From Ryuthela nishihirai (lineage: Eukaryota; Arthropoda; Arachnida; Araneae; Heptathelidae): DNA of 64,000 nt. How positions within the stretch are numbered: position 1 is the stretch's first letter; each line of letters opens with the position of its first letter. This document shows positions 46,641-58,548 of this stretch, piece by piece. The translations under genes were made by a program, and so were the position numbers. The notes under the pieces were generated by a model. That model worked only from the letters and a program-made list of their open reading frames with translations, had not been told where the DNA came from and searched no databases. The stretch is from NCBI GenBank assembly GCA_038380435.1, contig JAWZYU010000011.1, positions 77,063,501 through 77,127,500 of the forward strand, in the 5' to 3' direction.

Positions 46641-47386
46641 TGAAATCAGTATCAGGTATAACAGTATAAGATGGTTTTAGTTCCAGAATGCTACCTGTAA
46701 AATGGTTATTGAATTAATTATAAATTTTTAATTTTTTGGGGAGCTCCATATTTTTAACAATAAATTTCTTTGAATCGTGTATTATAGGAATACCAATTTC
46801 AATTAATTTAAGAAATCCTCCTAAAAACAAAGTAGCAACATTTAGCTTCCATCAACATTTGTTTTTTGATGCGTTTGGTAGCCTTTTTTTCAGAGAGTCC
46901 TCGTTACCCAAGATCCCCATTCCTTTCTAAGAAGTTAAATGACGTGTAAGCAAAGCTCTGCGAAGATCCCTGCGGTGATGCACTTCGCACACTGTCCACT
47001 TGAAAGAAAAGATTTTCTCTCTTCCGCAGAACTGCACAACGAGCTCTAACAAAGCTTCAAGATCTCGTAAATAATGATTCACTGAGAAAGCTTTTCCAAG
47101 CATTAAGAACTTTTTTTATCTCAAGAGTGTAGCAAAAATGTGAACCGACAAGAATTCTTTTTTCATGTGGTAATTTTGATTATTGCTAACATTATAGCTG
47201 AAAACGTTACCTACAAACGAGAACATTAAAGTATGTTTGTTCTTTTTCTTAGTGAAATGCTGGATTTTGAAATTTTACGTAATAATCCAGTGTGACATTT
47301 TCAAAACCAAACTTCGAAACACTTCAATTAATAGTGAATGGAGGTCAAAGTGCACAGATGATTATTAAAAGTTGCTCTTCAAAAAG

Positions 47387-47772
47387 GGTTGGGTTGTTTT
47401 ACCTCTGAGCGGCACTTTTTTGCACACCATGGGCTAAATGGCCAGGTCACATGAACCCCGAAGGCTCAGAGAAGGTTGGGGGAGGGGACCCACTGCAACA
47501 GCTGTTGGGAGACAGATGGTAGCCTCCCGTCAAGGCCATCCAGCGTGTTCTTTAACGTGCACAGGGTATGGCTCTCCCGCACACGGGGCCACGGCTTAAA
47601 GTCCCATCCGACGGACGGTGGCCTTTCCAAGCCCATCGGTGTCCCCTACTGACCGTGGGCAGGGCGGGGAATTTTGCGGAGATAAATCTCAACACTGACC
47701 CAGCTGGGACTCGAAACTGGGAACTACAGATTATGAGCCTGGCGCGCTACCGACTGAGCCACCCCCGGCCCT
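47387..47772 (-). repeat. SINE-A, near-consensus copy
   Basis: A complete 386-bp antisense copy with A box, B box (one change, 'actcgaaactgg') and the 'caaccc' tail, bordered by CTCTTCAAAAAG at 47375-47386 and 47773-47784. The best reference copy in the window. Confidence 0.93.
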
Positions 47773-47878
47773 CTCTTCAAAAAGAGTCACCAAAAACTTC
47801 TTTCTCCTTCCTGAAATCAAGGTCGATTGCAGCAGGGAATGTTATAAGCATGGCCCCCACAAGACCACAAGACGCTGA

Positions 47879-48500
47879 CAGGGCTCTAGCTTGGAGGCCC
47901 GGGATTTGGGGGGGGGGGGGGGGGGGTCGGCCAGCTAAGCGAGATGAACCGAAGACAAAAAGCGACTTTATAAAATATTGACTTTTGTTTTGTCCATCCA
48001 ACTAAAATTAATTATTTTATTAGGCACATTACATTATCCTCTCATCATACCGACTTTTTGTTTCGCAAAGTATATTTGCCAATATCTGCTTCACTATTAA
48101 CTGTTTTGTACAGTACCAGTTACTGTTTCTTCAGCTGAAAAAACGTTCAGCAGACTGGCAGATTCACTGAAAACATGGCAAAGAAGCACAACTAGTCAAG
48201 AGCGACTTAATCATCTAGCAATTTTGTGCATGGAAAATGATTTAGCTAAGCAAGTTGATTTTACTGAAGTTATTGAAAAATTTGCGACGACCAAAGCTAG
48301 AAAATATACTTTGAGATAATTTTTGATATTATGTAAATTTTTATTATGTAAATCCATATAGTTTTTTTTTAATAAATATAAATATTACTTTTGTGATTAT
48401 TTAAACTGACTTTTTTTTTATCCTAAATCCTGTAGAACAGCACGCTGCCCTTAATCTTAGCAATAGGTAGCGAGGCCCGCTTCAGGATGTGGGGGCCCTG
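47879..48500 (+). mobile_element. Non-autonomous hAT-like element remnant
   Basis: Possible ends 'cagggctctagcttggaggc' (47879) and the complement of 'cagggcccccacatcctgaa' (ending 48500) share CAGGGC. A G19 run (47908-47926) lies near the left end. No 8-bp duplication is seen, so the borders are tentative. Confidence 0.55.
48110..48319 (+). pseudogene. hAT transposase C-terminal dimerisation domain fragment
   Basis: Seventy codons ending at TAA 48317-48319. TVPVTVSSAEKTFSRLADSL corresponds to the conserved 'A-ER-FS-L' start of the hAT C-terminal dimerisation domain; ERLNHLAILCMENDLAKQVD and a short tail follow. Traces of the preceding segment (NICFTI) are in another frame just upstream. ZMYM1-like hAT proteins are the closest type I recall. 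No catalytic RNase-H-like core is present. Confidence 0.82.
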
Positions 48501-48993
48501 GTTATAAATGAGATATCTTTCTCAGAATGGGATCTGATTGTCAGCATTTGTTGCACAAAATCAACTCCAGCTTCCAAGTGTCAAGTTTCTGAAAACTCGT
48601 TTTCGATTCGACAATCGTTCTCCTTCATATCGCGGTTTATAATCACGAACCGAAAGTGAATTGAAAACGAACTAATTCAATTTGCAAAGATAATGAAATT
48701 ACATAAATAACAATTTCAACAAAACACCAGTAAATCCTCTATCAGTATAAAGTGATCCTGATATCACAATTACAGACTAACTGTTTAATCAAACACATTT
48801 TTTAAATTGATCTTTTTACCAAAATCAAGTACAAGAAACAGAATCAGCGATGCAGGTATATTGCTTTTTATTTTTAGTTTACCTTTTCTTACCAGATCAC
48901 TAACGGGAACTATATTAATAAACTCTTTCAATACTCTAGCGCACACTCTAAATGAAACATTTCATCATGGACTAGCACGTACAATGCCAAATA

Positions 48994-49072
48994 TACTGCT
49001 CACAAAAATTAGGGGATATATTATCGTTTCATATTCATTTTGAAATATCCCCTAATTTTTGTAAGCAGTGTA
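48994..49072. mobile_element. Very short palindromic MITE
   Basis: 'ctgctcacaaaaattagggg' and the complement of 'actgcttacaaaaattaggg' meet with about 20 bp between. TA lies at each end. Tc1/mariner-type termini with almost no interior. Confidence 0.75.
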
Positions 49073-49178
49073 TAATTCATTTTCTACTTCATACTAATTC
49101 TCCCGAAATTAACCCTCAATTAACTATCCCAAGTAAGCTACTGGAACAAACTACTGGAATGCTCTCTCTTCTTTAAAA

Positions 49179-49476
49179 TTGGGTTGGGTTCTTTTACCTG
49201 TGAGCGGGACATTTTTACACACAATGGGCTAAATGGCCAGGTCACAAGGACCGAAAAGGTCAGAGATGGTTAGGGGAAGGAATACATTTGAACAGCTGTT
49301 GGGAAGCAGATGGTAGCCTCCCGTCAAGGCCATCTAGCGTGTTTTTTAACGTGCACAGGGTATGGCTCTCCCATACATGGGAACACGGCTTAACATCCCA
49401 TCCGACTGACGGCGGCTTTTCCAAGCCCATCGGTGTCCCCAACTGACCGTGGGCAGGGCGGGGAGTTTTGGCAGCG
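49179..49476 (-). repeat. SINE-A lacking the tRNA head
   Basis: Starts 'ttgggttgggttcttttacc' and stops at 'gcggggagttttggcag', before the tRNA-related part. Truncated at its sense 5' end, as usual for retroposition. Confidence 0.85.
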
Positions 49477-49935
49477 ATACTTTTTTAAAGTTAACTACTC
49501 TTTCGATCAAGTAAGTGACGTAATTCGCACTCTGTGACACATGTTGAGCGTCGGACGATATCACAGTCACAGCTTCATTGTTTCACGTTTTCCTTTCGTA
49601 ACAATATTTCATCTAAATTTAAGCGTGCTGTATCTCAAATACCAGATTCACATCTACCAGCCTTTGTAAATGATCCCAAAATTCTCCTGAAAGCAACTTC
49701 CAACTTACTGTAATTAATTTCAGTGAAATTAAAGAAACTTTATCTATAGAAACTTGTTTATAAAAATCTCACTTGATATTAGAGAATTGATCTAAGAGAG
49801 CAATTTTTACAATATGTGTAGTTTAATCAAAAGTTTCTATAATAGAGGTAATCTAAGCAGGTTTTAGTTCTTTCTGACGAAAACGGGACGAAGTTTTGCA
49901 TCAACCCAACATACAACATTTTTCTTTATCACATA

Positions 49936-51069
49936 CACAGTCGTATCAGAATAATATGACCACCTACCTAATAATGGGAATAACCACCCTTGGCCCGGAT
50001 GACAGTGGCGAGACGGCGTGGCATGGACGCAATGAGGCCCTGGAAGGTTGCCAGAGGCACACGTGCCCATTCGGACCCCAGCAGGGCATGGAGGTTCCGG
50101 AGATGATTTGGTTGTGGGTCCGCACAACGAACCTGTCATGTTCCTGGAACCAATCATGCGCCACTTTAGCGACATAGCAGGGCGCATTGTCTTGTTGGTA
50201 GACACCATCACCACCAGGGTAAACGTACAACATGAAGGAATGCATGTGGTCAGTGAGGATGAACAGGTAGCCATTAGCTTTCAGGGACACATCCAGTTGT
50301 ACCAGTGGTCGCAGGTCATACCAGGAAAACATCCCCCAGATATGCACACTGTTACCGCCAGCCTGTATTTGACTGATAAGCATGTCCAGGTGTTGGTTCT
50401 CGTGTCTCTGACCCCGTATCCGCTACCACCCGTCACTTCTGTGGAATAGAAACCTTGATTTGTCAGAAAAAGCAAACTTTTTCCACCCTTCCACTGTCCA
50501 ATGACGGTGGTCCTGTGCGAACTGCAGGCGTCGTTGCTGACGAACCTTGGTTAACATGGGTACATTTACGCAGCATCAACTCCAGAGACCCATGCGTAAC
50601 AGAGTTCACTCTACTGTTATTGGGGACACGTACCTGGGTGCCCCAGAGTTCGAGTGGTCAATTGCTGCACTGTTGTGCATCGATTTCCCTTTACCTGTCG
50701 ACGGAGGCGACATTCTCCTCTGGTGTCGATGGTCTTTGTGGCTCCACAGTTATGACGTTTGGAGGTACTCGGTGTGCCAACGGTCCATTCTTGGTACACA
50801 CTTACTACAACACCTCGCAAACAGCCCACGAAGTCTGTTGTTTCTGAGATACTTCCACCCTTTGCGCAGTAGCCGATGATCATTCCGTTTTAAACGTCTG
50901 TCAAATCAATACCTCTGCCCATTGTGCTCACATTACGCACTGTGGCTCATCTGTCCTGGCCAGCCGCTTATATCTCCGTGTGGTGGACCTTGTCATGTGC
51001 ATAACGTGACGCACCTAGCCGGGTACACTGTAATTCCGTGGGTGGTCATATTATTCTTATACAACTGTG
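49936..51069 (-). mobile_element. Tc1-like element with TIRs, mutated transposase
   Basis: TIRs CACAGTCGTATCAGAATAAT (49936) and, inverted, CACAGTTGTATAAGAATAAT (ending 51069), continuing through 'atgaccacc'. TA precedes the left end; the right flank is CA, perhaps a mutated TA. Length 1.13 kb is short for Tc1. Confidence 0.85.
49964..50900 (-). pseudogene. Tc1-like transposase pseudogene
   Basis: Minus-strand order: N-terminal HTH remnants GCLRGVVVSVYQEWTVGTPS (50617-50883) and ATKTIDTRGECRLRRQVKGN; then a frame break; GNSVHIWGMFSWYDLRPL near 50350; YQQDNAPCYVAKVAHDWFQE near 50190 (second Asp); and a C terminus near 49990 reading GLIASMPRRLATVIRAKGGY. The first-Asp segment and the SPDLNPIEH block are damaged. 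Frameshifts prevent a complete protein. Confidence 0.85.
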
Positions 51070-51114
51070 CATATAACAATGCATTTTAATTTGACACATA
51101 TAAAGCAATCATTT

Positions 51115-51250
51115 TTCTTTACCACATACTATATAATTATGTTACCACATATTATATAGTAATGCATTTTTTCTTTGCCACATATATAGTAATTCGTTTT
51201 TCCTTTGCCACATATATGGCAATTCATTTTTTCTTTGCCACATACACTGC
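51115..51250. repeat. ~31-bp satellite, left part
   Basis: About four units of the type 'ctttgccacatatatagtaa' plus 'ttcatttttt'. The array is continued at 52615-53035, with a Tc1-bearing block between. Confidence 0.85.
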
Positions 51251-51397
51251 ACGACATTGAATTTGCCCCACTCAGAAGGATTGAGGGGATAGGGGTGAAA
51301 TGTAGCACACACATAGCAATACATATTGGAATACCATGATTTAATTTGCAGCCACTTACAGCGGTTAGAAGATGAGATAATGCAGCACAATGTGACT

Positions 51398-52395
51398 GCT
51401 CAGTAGGTGGTTGCACCTCCTTGAACGGCAATACAGGCAGCAATACGGCGTGGCATGGAGTCATACAGTCGACAGATATGGTCCAGAGGAATTACACACC
51501 AAGCAGCCTTGACTTGCTCCCATAATTCATCGAGTCCAAGCCACCGGTGAGAGGATTGCACACCTCGTCCAATGTGGTCCCACAGATTTTCTATTAGAGA
51601 TTAATCTGGAGATCGTTCTAGTCATGGCAATACCTGAACATGTTGCAAACACTGTCTGGAGTTGTCAGGCGTTGTCATGCTGGAAAATGGGCTGCTGCAT
51701 ACCTCCCAGGATCAGTAACAAAACAGGCTGCAGAACTGCGTTAATGTATCGTGCAGCTGTCAGTGTTCCCGTGATGTGGACAAGAGGTGATCTGTTGTCA
51801 TATCCAATAGTGCCCATACCATTATACTGGGCTGACAGGCAGTGTGCCGGTTGTGAACAAAAGCTGGATCCGTCCTCTCACCTGTCGATCATCAGCACCT
51901 AGACAGAAACGGGATACATCACTAAACACAACAGTGTTCCATTTGTGACCCCAGTTCGCACGACTTCGGCACCAAACCAGACGAGGCTCCGATAGTTTGT
52001 AGTCAATGGCAGTTGATGTAATGGTTGCCTATAGCGCAGGTGTGCCTTGTGCAACCTTCGGTTTACTGTTCGGGTCGTTATGGGGACGTCCATGGCTGCT
52101 GACTCAGCCCGTCGAATATCGCCTGCAGTGTTCTGTGGTGACGAACCAGCATGCCGAAAAATATGCCTATCAAGCCATGCTCACGTCTGTCGGACGACAC
52201 CACTCCCTCTTTGACGCATGCTAGAGCCTTCATTTCGCCACTGTGTTGCCAACAGCGTCCAACAGTTCGTGCATCCCGATGAACATGGGCAGCGACATGA
52301 TATATAGTCCATCCAGCTTCATATAGGCCTATAATTCTTCATCTCTCAAAAGCATCCAAATGGCGATAGACTTGCCGATGGCGTGTACCAGACAT
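51398..52395 (-). pseudogene. Tc1-like transposase pseudogene within the satellite
   Basis: The start at 52395 reads MSGTRHRQVYRHLDAFER, a stop, then RIIGLYEAGWTIYHVAAHVH (HTH region). Further on are DVPITTRTVNRRLHKAHLRY (51899-52093), LLCLVMYPVSV (degraded first-Asp segment), a middle part with LTAARYINAVLQPVLL near 51740, a damaged DNA segment, and the C terminus LYDSMPRRIAACIAVQGGAT near 51430. Intact ends were not identified. A distinct Tc1 lineage from the copies at 30 and 50 kb. Confidence 0.83.
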
Positions 52396-52614
52396 TTTTG
52401 GCCTGAACAATTTCCAAGTGGAACCACCTAATCTCAACCGTTCGCACGACTTCCACCTGCATAAACATAATACCATCCCTGTTTCTTCTTGCACCTTTTA
52501 TCTTTTGAGCCACACACGTCATTGGCTCTGGATTATCATCATTTGCATATCTCAACTGCCCACACCCACTCTTCTATTTGCATGTTTGCAAATAGTGTGC
52601 TGCAATAGAGCAAT

Positions 52615-53035
52615 TCAATTAATGTTTTTGCCATGTATATAGCAATTAATTTTTCTTTGCCACATATATAGTAATTCATTTTTTTTTTGCCACAAATATA
52701 GTAATTCATTTTTCTATGCCATATATATAGCAATTCATTTTTCTTTGCCACATATATAGCAATTCGTTTTTTCTTTCCACATACATAGCAATTCATTTTT
52801 TCTTTGCTACAGATATAGTAATTCATTTTTCTTTGCCACATATGTAGCAATTCATTCTTTCTTTGCCACAGATATAGTAATTCATTTTTTTGCTACAGAT
52901 ATAGCAATTTATTTTTCTTTATTACATGTAGAGCAATTCATTTTTCTTTATTACATGTAGAGCAATTCATTTTTCTTCATTACATGTAGAGCAATTCATT
53001 TTTCTTTGCTACATGTATAGCAATTATTTTCCTTT
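52615..53035. repeat. ~31-bp satellite, right part
   Basis: About 13 units with small length and base changes ('catatatagcaattcatttt', 'cagatatagtaattcatttt', 'catgtagagcaattcatttt'). The right-most units form a subfamily with 'tacatgtagagcaa'. Open frames here are low-complexity artefacts. Confidence 0.88.
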
Positions 53036-53748
53036 TGACACTTACGTGACCGATCCAGGCTGTCTGAGCTATAAAACTTTCAAACACAAATCTTCAATTA
53101 CTAATCAAACACCTAATCAACCAACTCACTGTCTCTTCTATTATTTTTTGTCAAAAAACGGTAAAAACCGTAATTTCAAAACTAAACACTATAGGGCAGG
53201 TTCATAAATAAGGTTTTAGCCATGTTATGTAACAATACCTCCCTCATGATGCTACATAATTTATGAACGACTGATTTTCGTTACCAAGGAATGTTGGAAG
53301 GCTCCATTTACCATCATCGACAACATCAAAATCACTCGTTCATGTTTACGAAGTGAAAACATACTCTCCTTTCCACGACTATGCGCAACGAAAAAAATGG
53401 AGCCACAATATGTACATCATTACAATATAGTTCACTTTTTTTAATTATCAGAATTTTAAAGGTAGCATTGCTTCCATGGATACTTCCTCACTGCCTCACT
53501 TATTCCAACTGAATTCGTTGTGCTTTCCCTGGATATGTCAGTGAGATGTAACTTTAGAAAGGCAAGATTTGTTGAATGATGACTAAAGTGGTTTCTACGA
53601 TAAGTAGATGATGCCTCTTTAATATTCGGAATTCTTATAAGATCCTTTATAAGTGCTTTGAAACTAGTATAAAATCAAAATAAAAGTCATTTTTCTTGTC
53701 TTATCAGAAAGAAAAATGTCACCTGATTTACAATATTGTTTCTTTCAG

Positions 53749-53879
53749 TTACGTAGCCGGCAAATGGAGCCCGTGCACAGTGACCTGTGGTCAAGGAAGC
53801 AGGACACGTGATGTGGATTGCCGCATCTTCCTCGAGTTTTCCAAAACGGACGCAAAGCTTCCTGATAAGGAATGTCCTG
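53749..53879 (+). CDS. ADAMTSL1/3: ADAMTS-like 1/3 exon e: first part of a TSR
   Basis: Acceptor 'tctttcag', donor GTGAGT. It enters in phase 2 and leaves in phase 1. It encodes YVAGKWSPCTVTCGQGSRTR, then DVDCRIFLEFSKTDAKLP and DKECPG. CTVTC is the O-fucosylation-type site. The phrase 'EPS-(Y/F)-W-CTVTCG' followed by a stretch of the type 'FSxxxxxLPxxEC(x)GP(K/R)P' is, from memory, the pattern at this TSR in vertebrate ADAMTS-like 1/3, and is the main reason for naming the family. The repeat is completed by exon f. Confidence 0.93.
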
Positions 53880-54385
53880 GTGAGTATCACGTGACAATCA
53901 GCTGCTACTTCTACTTGCTGCTGCGAAGGCTCAAAGCGAGACATTGCCTTATGTGAGAGATTCAGGTCAAATCATCGACAAAATCACATAGAGCTGATTT
54001 CTATCAGATCTCAATCAAGAGATTTCCTCTGAAGAAAAATTCCCATCTGATTTGATGGGAACCACACAGGTCTGCTTCTGTAAGCATATCGGAACGAAAG
54101 GGATCAATTGGATCGAAATTCGGTCCCAATAAAAAGCTGAAATTTGCCATTCATTTCGTCGATTTGCTTTTGGAAAACATTCAAGGCTTTATTGTGTTCT
54201 AATATGTTACTGAACTTTTCTGAAAAGTATCGAAGTTGCCAACACAAAAGATGTGGAATTTTTTATGTAATGCATTTCTACCAGAGTTGAGCAACCTCTG
54301 AGAGTCACGAATGCCTTTCGCTCCTTCGAAACTGATTCTTGTATTTGTTTTTAATTGCGTATGTGACCATGTATGAGGTGAAATA

Positions 54386-54588
54386 CAGTCGCTCGAAAAA
54401 GTATCCGAACACTAAGGTTGATTACAGATTTCAGAAAAAATATCTGGCACGATTTTTTTAGAAATTAGTGATCTGGCAACCTTTATACGAAGGTTGCCAG
54501 ATCACTAATTTCTGAAAAAATAGTTGCCAGATATTTTTTCTGAATTCTGTAATCTACCATAGTGTTCGGATACTTTTTTGAGTGACTG
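54386..54588. mobile_element. MITE-1, full palindromic copy (203 bp)
   Basis: Termini CAGTCGCTCGAAAAAGTATC and the inverted CAGTCACTCAAAAAAGTATC, with TA at 54384-54385 and 54589-54590. The two arms are nearly complementary throughout ('gatctggcaaccttt' near the centre), so the element can fold into one long hairpin. Tc1/mariner-type ends, no coding capacity. Confidence 0.9.
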
Positions 54589-54889
54589 TAGGTGGTCATA
54601 TTATTTTGATACTAGATCGTGTGGGCTCACTCACGGAAATATTGAGCGTGTGCAGTTACCGTTCACAGCAAACTGGAGCGTGTGCAGTAACTGCACACGC
54701 TCCAGTTTGCTGTGAACAGTAACTGGAGCGTGTACAGTTGCTGTACACGCTCCAGATATTTTTCCTGAATTCTGTAATCACGTGACACGAAGGTTGCCAG
54801 ATCACTAATTTCTAAAAGAAATCATTGCCAGATATTTTTTCTGAATTCTGTAATCTATCATATTGTTCGGATACTTTTTTGAGCGACTG
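54586..54889. repeat. Compound palindromic repeat, second copy, abutting MITE-1
   Basis: Same layout as 12041-12296 but with an extra hairpin. 'ctggagcgtgtgcagt' and 'actgcacacgctccag' pair near 54690, and 'ctggagcgtgtacag' / 'ctgtacacgctccag' pair near 54740. It ends in the MITE-1 terminus next to TA at 54890-54891. Confidence 0.85.
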
Positions 54890-55606
54890 TACGCCGAGTT
54901 TCTATCTCTGCATAACTGTTCAGGGCAGGTGATAGATCTCCCCGCAAGACTCACTACGAAAAGCGAAATCCGATATCAGTTTGCCAGATCATCTTTGGTC
55001 ACATCAATTCAGCCACTTGCAGTTTCGGTTGAACAGAATCCCACTCTAATGTTTTTAAAATGTTAATTAGGAAGATTTTCTATTCAGAATTTTCAAATGT
55101 TAGGTTTCATTAACTACGCATCTGTTCCGTGTTATGTTTTGGTGTAAAACTAATGAAATTAAAATGGATTGCAACATTAGCAGACGTGAAGATTTGAACT
55201 TAGAGGAACGGATTTTTTACACATTTAAAGTGGGCTTTTAGGTGTTCCTCTTAATATTAAAATATTTCCCTTATACTGTCTTATAATAAAGGATTAATTT
55301 ACATAAAATCACAATGGGTATTTAACCAAAATATTTATATAAATTTGATTCAGAACAGAAGAAACATGAAATCACAGACCCTGAAAAGATTTCCAGCTCA
55401 TTGAAAAGATATAAAAGATGAATGGGAGTGTAGATTTCTTTGAAATTTATTAAACAGAAAAGGATGATTCTTCGCCAGATGAAAATTATATTATTATTAC
55501 TAATATTGTACCAGATGTTTTCGTGAAAATCATAAATTCGTTGAACCGGCGTATGGGTCCCGAGCATTATTTTAAAAGGTATCTAATGCAGCGTAGATAT
55601 CAGGAG

Positions 55607-56090
55607 TGTGGCGAGCTGGGTGGTCGCATGGATCGACAGAAGACTGTACAGATATGTACAACACATTTATTGTTCATAATATAACTATATTTACAAAATA
55701 TTTACCTCGACCCTCCATTAGAGCCTCGAATTCTACAACAAATGGCCGAACAATGGCCCGGCTGAATATTTTTTCTGAAATTGGATAGATCACCAATTTT
55801 TTACGACAGAGCCTGTCTCTCTGTCCCTTCGCTGTGCGCGCTCACCGACGGAAATCAAGGAGCCCAAGCCAAAGAATGTGTAGGGAAGAATGTCTTTGCC
55901 CAAGCCTCGCTCCTTCTCTCCAGCTCTCAGTCACGTGGGGTCCTTTGTCCACACAGGGCCAAAAGTGCTGGTCATCGCTAACTGCCAAGGGGTCAGATTG
56001 ATGGCCCCTGTAGACCCTCCCACATCCGGCAGCAAGACACTTTGGTTTTTCCTGGCGATTGGAAGAGCTAACGGCCATCTCCCCGTTACA
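55607..56090 (-). repeat. Possible solo LTR
   Basis: Read on the minus strand it runs TGTAACGGGGAGATGGCC to CAGCTCGCCACA, with AATAAA near 55668. It is GC-richer than its flanks. The TG...CA ends and polyadenylation signal suggest an LTR, but no target duplication or internal region is seen. Confidence 0.5.
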
Positions 56091-57633
56091 AATATGAATA
56101 CCCTTAATATCATCGGTGGTGTATTCATAAAATTTCGATGCGGTTTCGATGGTTAACGTGAGTGACTATAATTGGGGAGTGACATACTCGAGTGTCTGAT
56201 TATTGTGAAGTGTTAGAAAATACGTGGTATTCAAATCCTCAAAGGGAAAGTTAAGGGTTAGTGTAAAGTTAAGGGGTTATAACTCCCTTATTTTCATAGT
56301 TCGGCAAAATAACCGACTTATATGATGCATAAATCTCAGAGGTTAATACGGTACATAATAAATGTGCATCGTAATAACCACTGAGATTAACATGAAATAC
56401 GTTGATCCCACTACGGAGATTTTAACATAAACAAAAGTATAGTTTATTTAAGGATAGACAACACATATAAAGGAGAGATGCAATCCATTCGAAGAAGACT
56501 TGGGAAATATTTCATCTTGCTGACATTGTTATTGTAGCCATTAAAATTCCTGATGACATCGGTATCATTTCTGTACGTCTACGTGGTTGGCGAGCAGATT
56601 TAAAAATTTTCATCTGCTGTCTAGTACTATTGCAATTGTTGGTCACTTTGTCCAGAATCCTTCACAAATCCCTTCCAGACTGCTTTCCATAAGCCCCATC
56701 TCTGATCTTTGCATTGACCGCCAACCTTTCGCAGACGCGTCTTAGATCATGTCACCATCCCAGTGATAGCATTTCCCAAACAGATTCATCGTTATGTTAG
56801 TCTCATGCTACGTTGAAGTTTGGCTCGTAAAGCTTTATGCACGAGAGCAGTGGTGTCTTCAGTGAAGAGTAGTTTCAGTAATAAAATGAGATGGGATGAT
56901 TCAGTTGCACTTTTACAGAGATTCAGAAAAGTTATTGTGTTTCTTAGTGTATTAAGTCAACGCCGAGCTTTAAAAGGTCCTTAAACTAGACAAAAAGCTA
57001 TTTTTTTGGTATTAGCAACAAAGTTCAAGAGTTGACAGCACTAATTTCCATCAGCACATAACTCTGGGTTTATTATCCCCAAACTCAAGCTGATTGTAAA
57101 ATCGATCAACTTAGTAATATGCATCTAACTCCATAATAACATACCTATCGCCATGAACTTTTGCATAAACAACTTTATCAATCATCAGATGCTGGAATTT
57201 CCTCCTCAAAGAAGCACAGAAGACACAACGAAACCAATTGTCGGTACCCAATGCAGCAGGTCTTACGAAATGTTTTCTCCTGCTTTTGTGAACTGATCCG
57301 TTGGTTTTTTTATTCAGTGGGAATCTTTTAAATGCTTAAATTCCTTGAAATATCCCCTCAGGAAGAAACTGGATGATGATAAAACTGCCATTTATGGTGG
57401 CCAGTATCGTTTCGAAAGAACCCTAACAGTTATCAATTTCCTTCTGTGAAGAAATTTGAAAACAAAATGATCGTAATTAATTCCCACTCAATGCGGGAGC
57501 CAATTCGATAGATCACCAAGCAATGGGTCACATTTCTTAAGACATGCTGCACCATTTTTATCGTCGTGTTGATCTTGCTTATCCAAAGATGGGAGCCATT
57601 TTCAACACTGGATGTAACTAAGGTCCTTACGTA

Positions 57634-57782
57634 CAGTCGCTCAAAAAAGTATCCGAACACTATGGTTGATCACAGAATTCAGAAAAAAATATCTGGCAAC
57701 AATTTTATTAGAAATTGTTGCCAGATATTTTTTCTGAATTCTGTAATCAACCATAGTGTTCGGATACTTTTTTGAACGACTG
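57634..57782. mobile_element. MITE-1, short palindromic copy (149 bp)
   Basis: Ends CAGTCGCTCAAAAAAGTATC and the inverted CAGTCGTTCAAAAAAGTATC; TA at 57632-57633 and 57783-57784. The arms match almost perfectly around a centre at 'atctggcaacaattttatta'. The cleanest copy of the family. Confidence 0.92.
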
Positions 57783-58548
57783 TACAAAATTTCATGACGA
57801 TAGGCTCCTTTATTGCAGAATTAGATGCATATTACTGGATTAACCGACTTTACGATCATCCTATATAAAATGCATTAGTGCCATAAAATCCTAAGCAATG
57901 ATATATTATTATCTGCCTCCATCTGAACTGTCATTTTTCTTATCCAACGAACTCTCATTTCAACAACAGATTGTAGATTTTTTGGAGGAATGCATTCCTG
58001 TTTGTAAAATGATAATCAAAGGACAGTGTACATGTGACTTTTCTTGATGTTTCAGGCATAGTCGAATATCGTTGGAATGAATCTTCATTGAGAAAAAAAT
58101 CTTTTTCACTGTGGCACATGATCCTGAATCTTCCTATCAGAGCATCACAAGGAATATTAAATGTTTGAATAAAATATTTTACACTTCGAGACCACTTTAT
58201 GAGTTCGAAATTTCAAGACCACCTTATGAGAGGCTTCGAACCTAAGTTTGGGAAGCACTGTCAGAGCTGGATTATGTGCCTTTGTGCCCTTATTAGGATG
58301 AATTCTCGCGCTGTATGGAGACAGTACTGAAGCGAGAAGCATTGTATCAAATACTGCATTAGAGTATTTTTCTCCCCGATTAATGATTAAAATATTTAGC
58401 CATCTCAAAATGGTTAAGCGTTTCAGGAACCAAGGAAAGTATTCACGACACTTAAGTAAGAAAAAAAGGAAAAGTCCTCGTATACTTATCACAAAAAGCC
58501 AGATTATTTATGAGAATCGAACACTAATTTCCTCCTTTTTTTCTACAG

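Larger units (their letters stand above)
43502..53748 (+). other. 10.2-kb intron with Tc1, SINE, hAT and satellite repeats
   Basis: Phase 2 intron. The repeats are listed separately. The stretches 43502-44815, 45200-45555, 46650-47370, 48505-48990, 49480-49930 and 53040-53740 are AT-rich with nothing I can name. Confidence 0.85.
53880..58548 (+). other. 4.7-kb intron with palindromic MITEs
   Basis: Phase 1 intron. MITEs and an LTR-like repeat are listed separately. The parts 53880-54380, 54892-55600, 56095-57630 and 57785-58545 hold nothing I recognise. Confidence 0.85.

Noticed and set aside
51115..53035. A CRISPR-like array (regular ~31-bp repeats)
   Set aside because: There are no unique spacers: units are contiguous and A/T-rich, in an animal intron.
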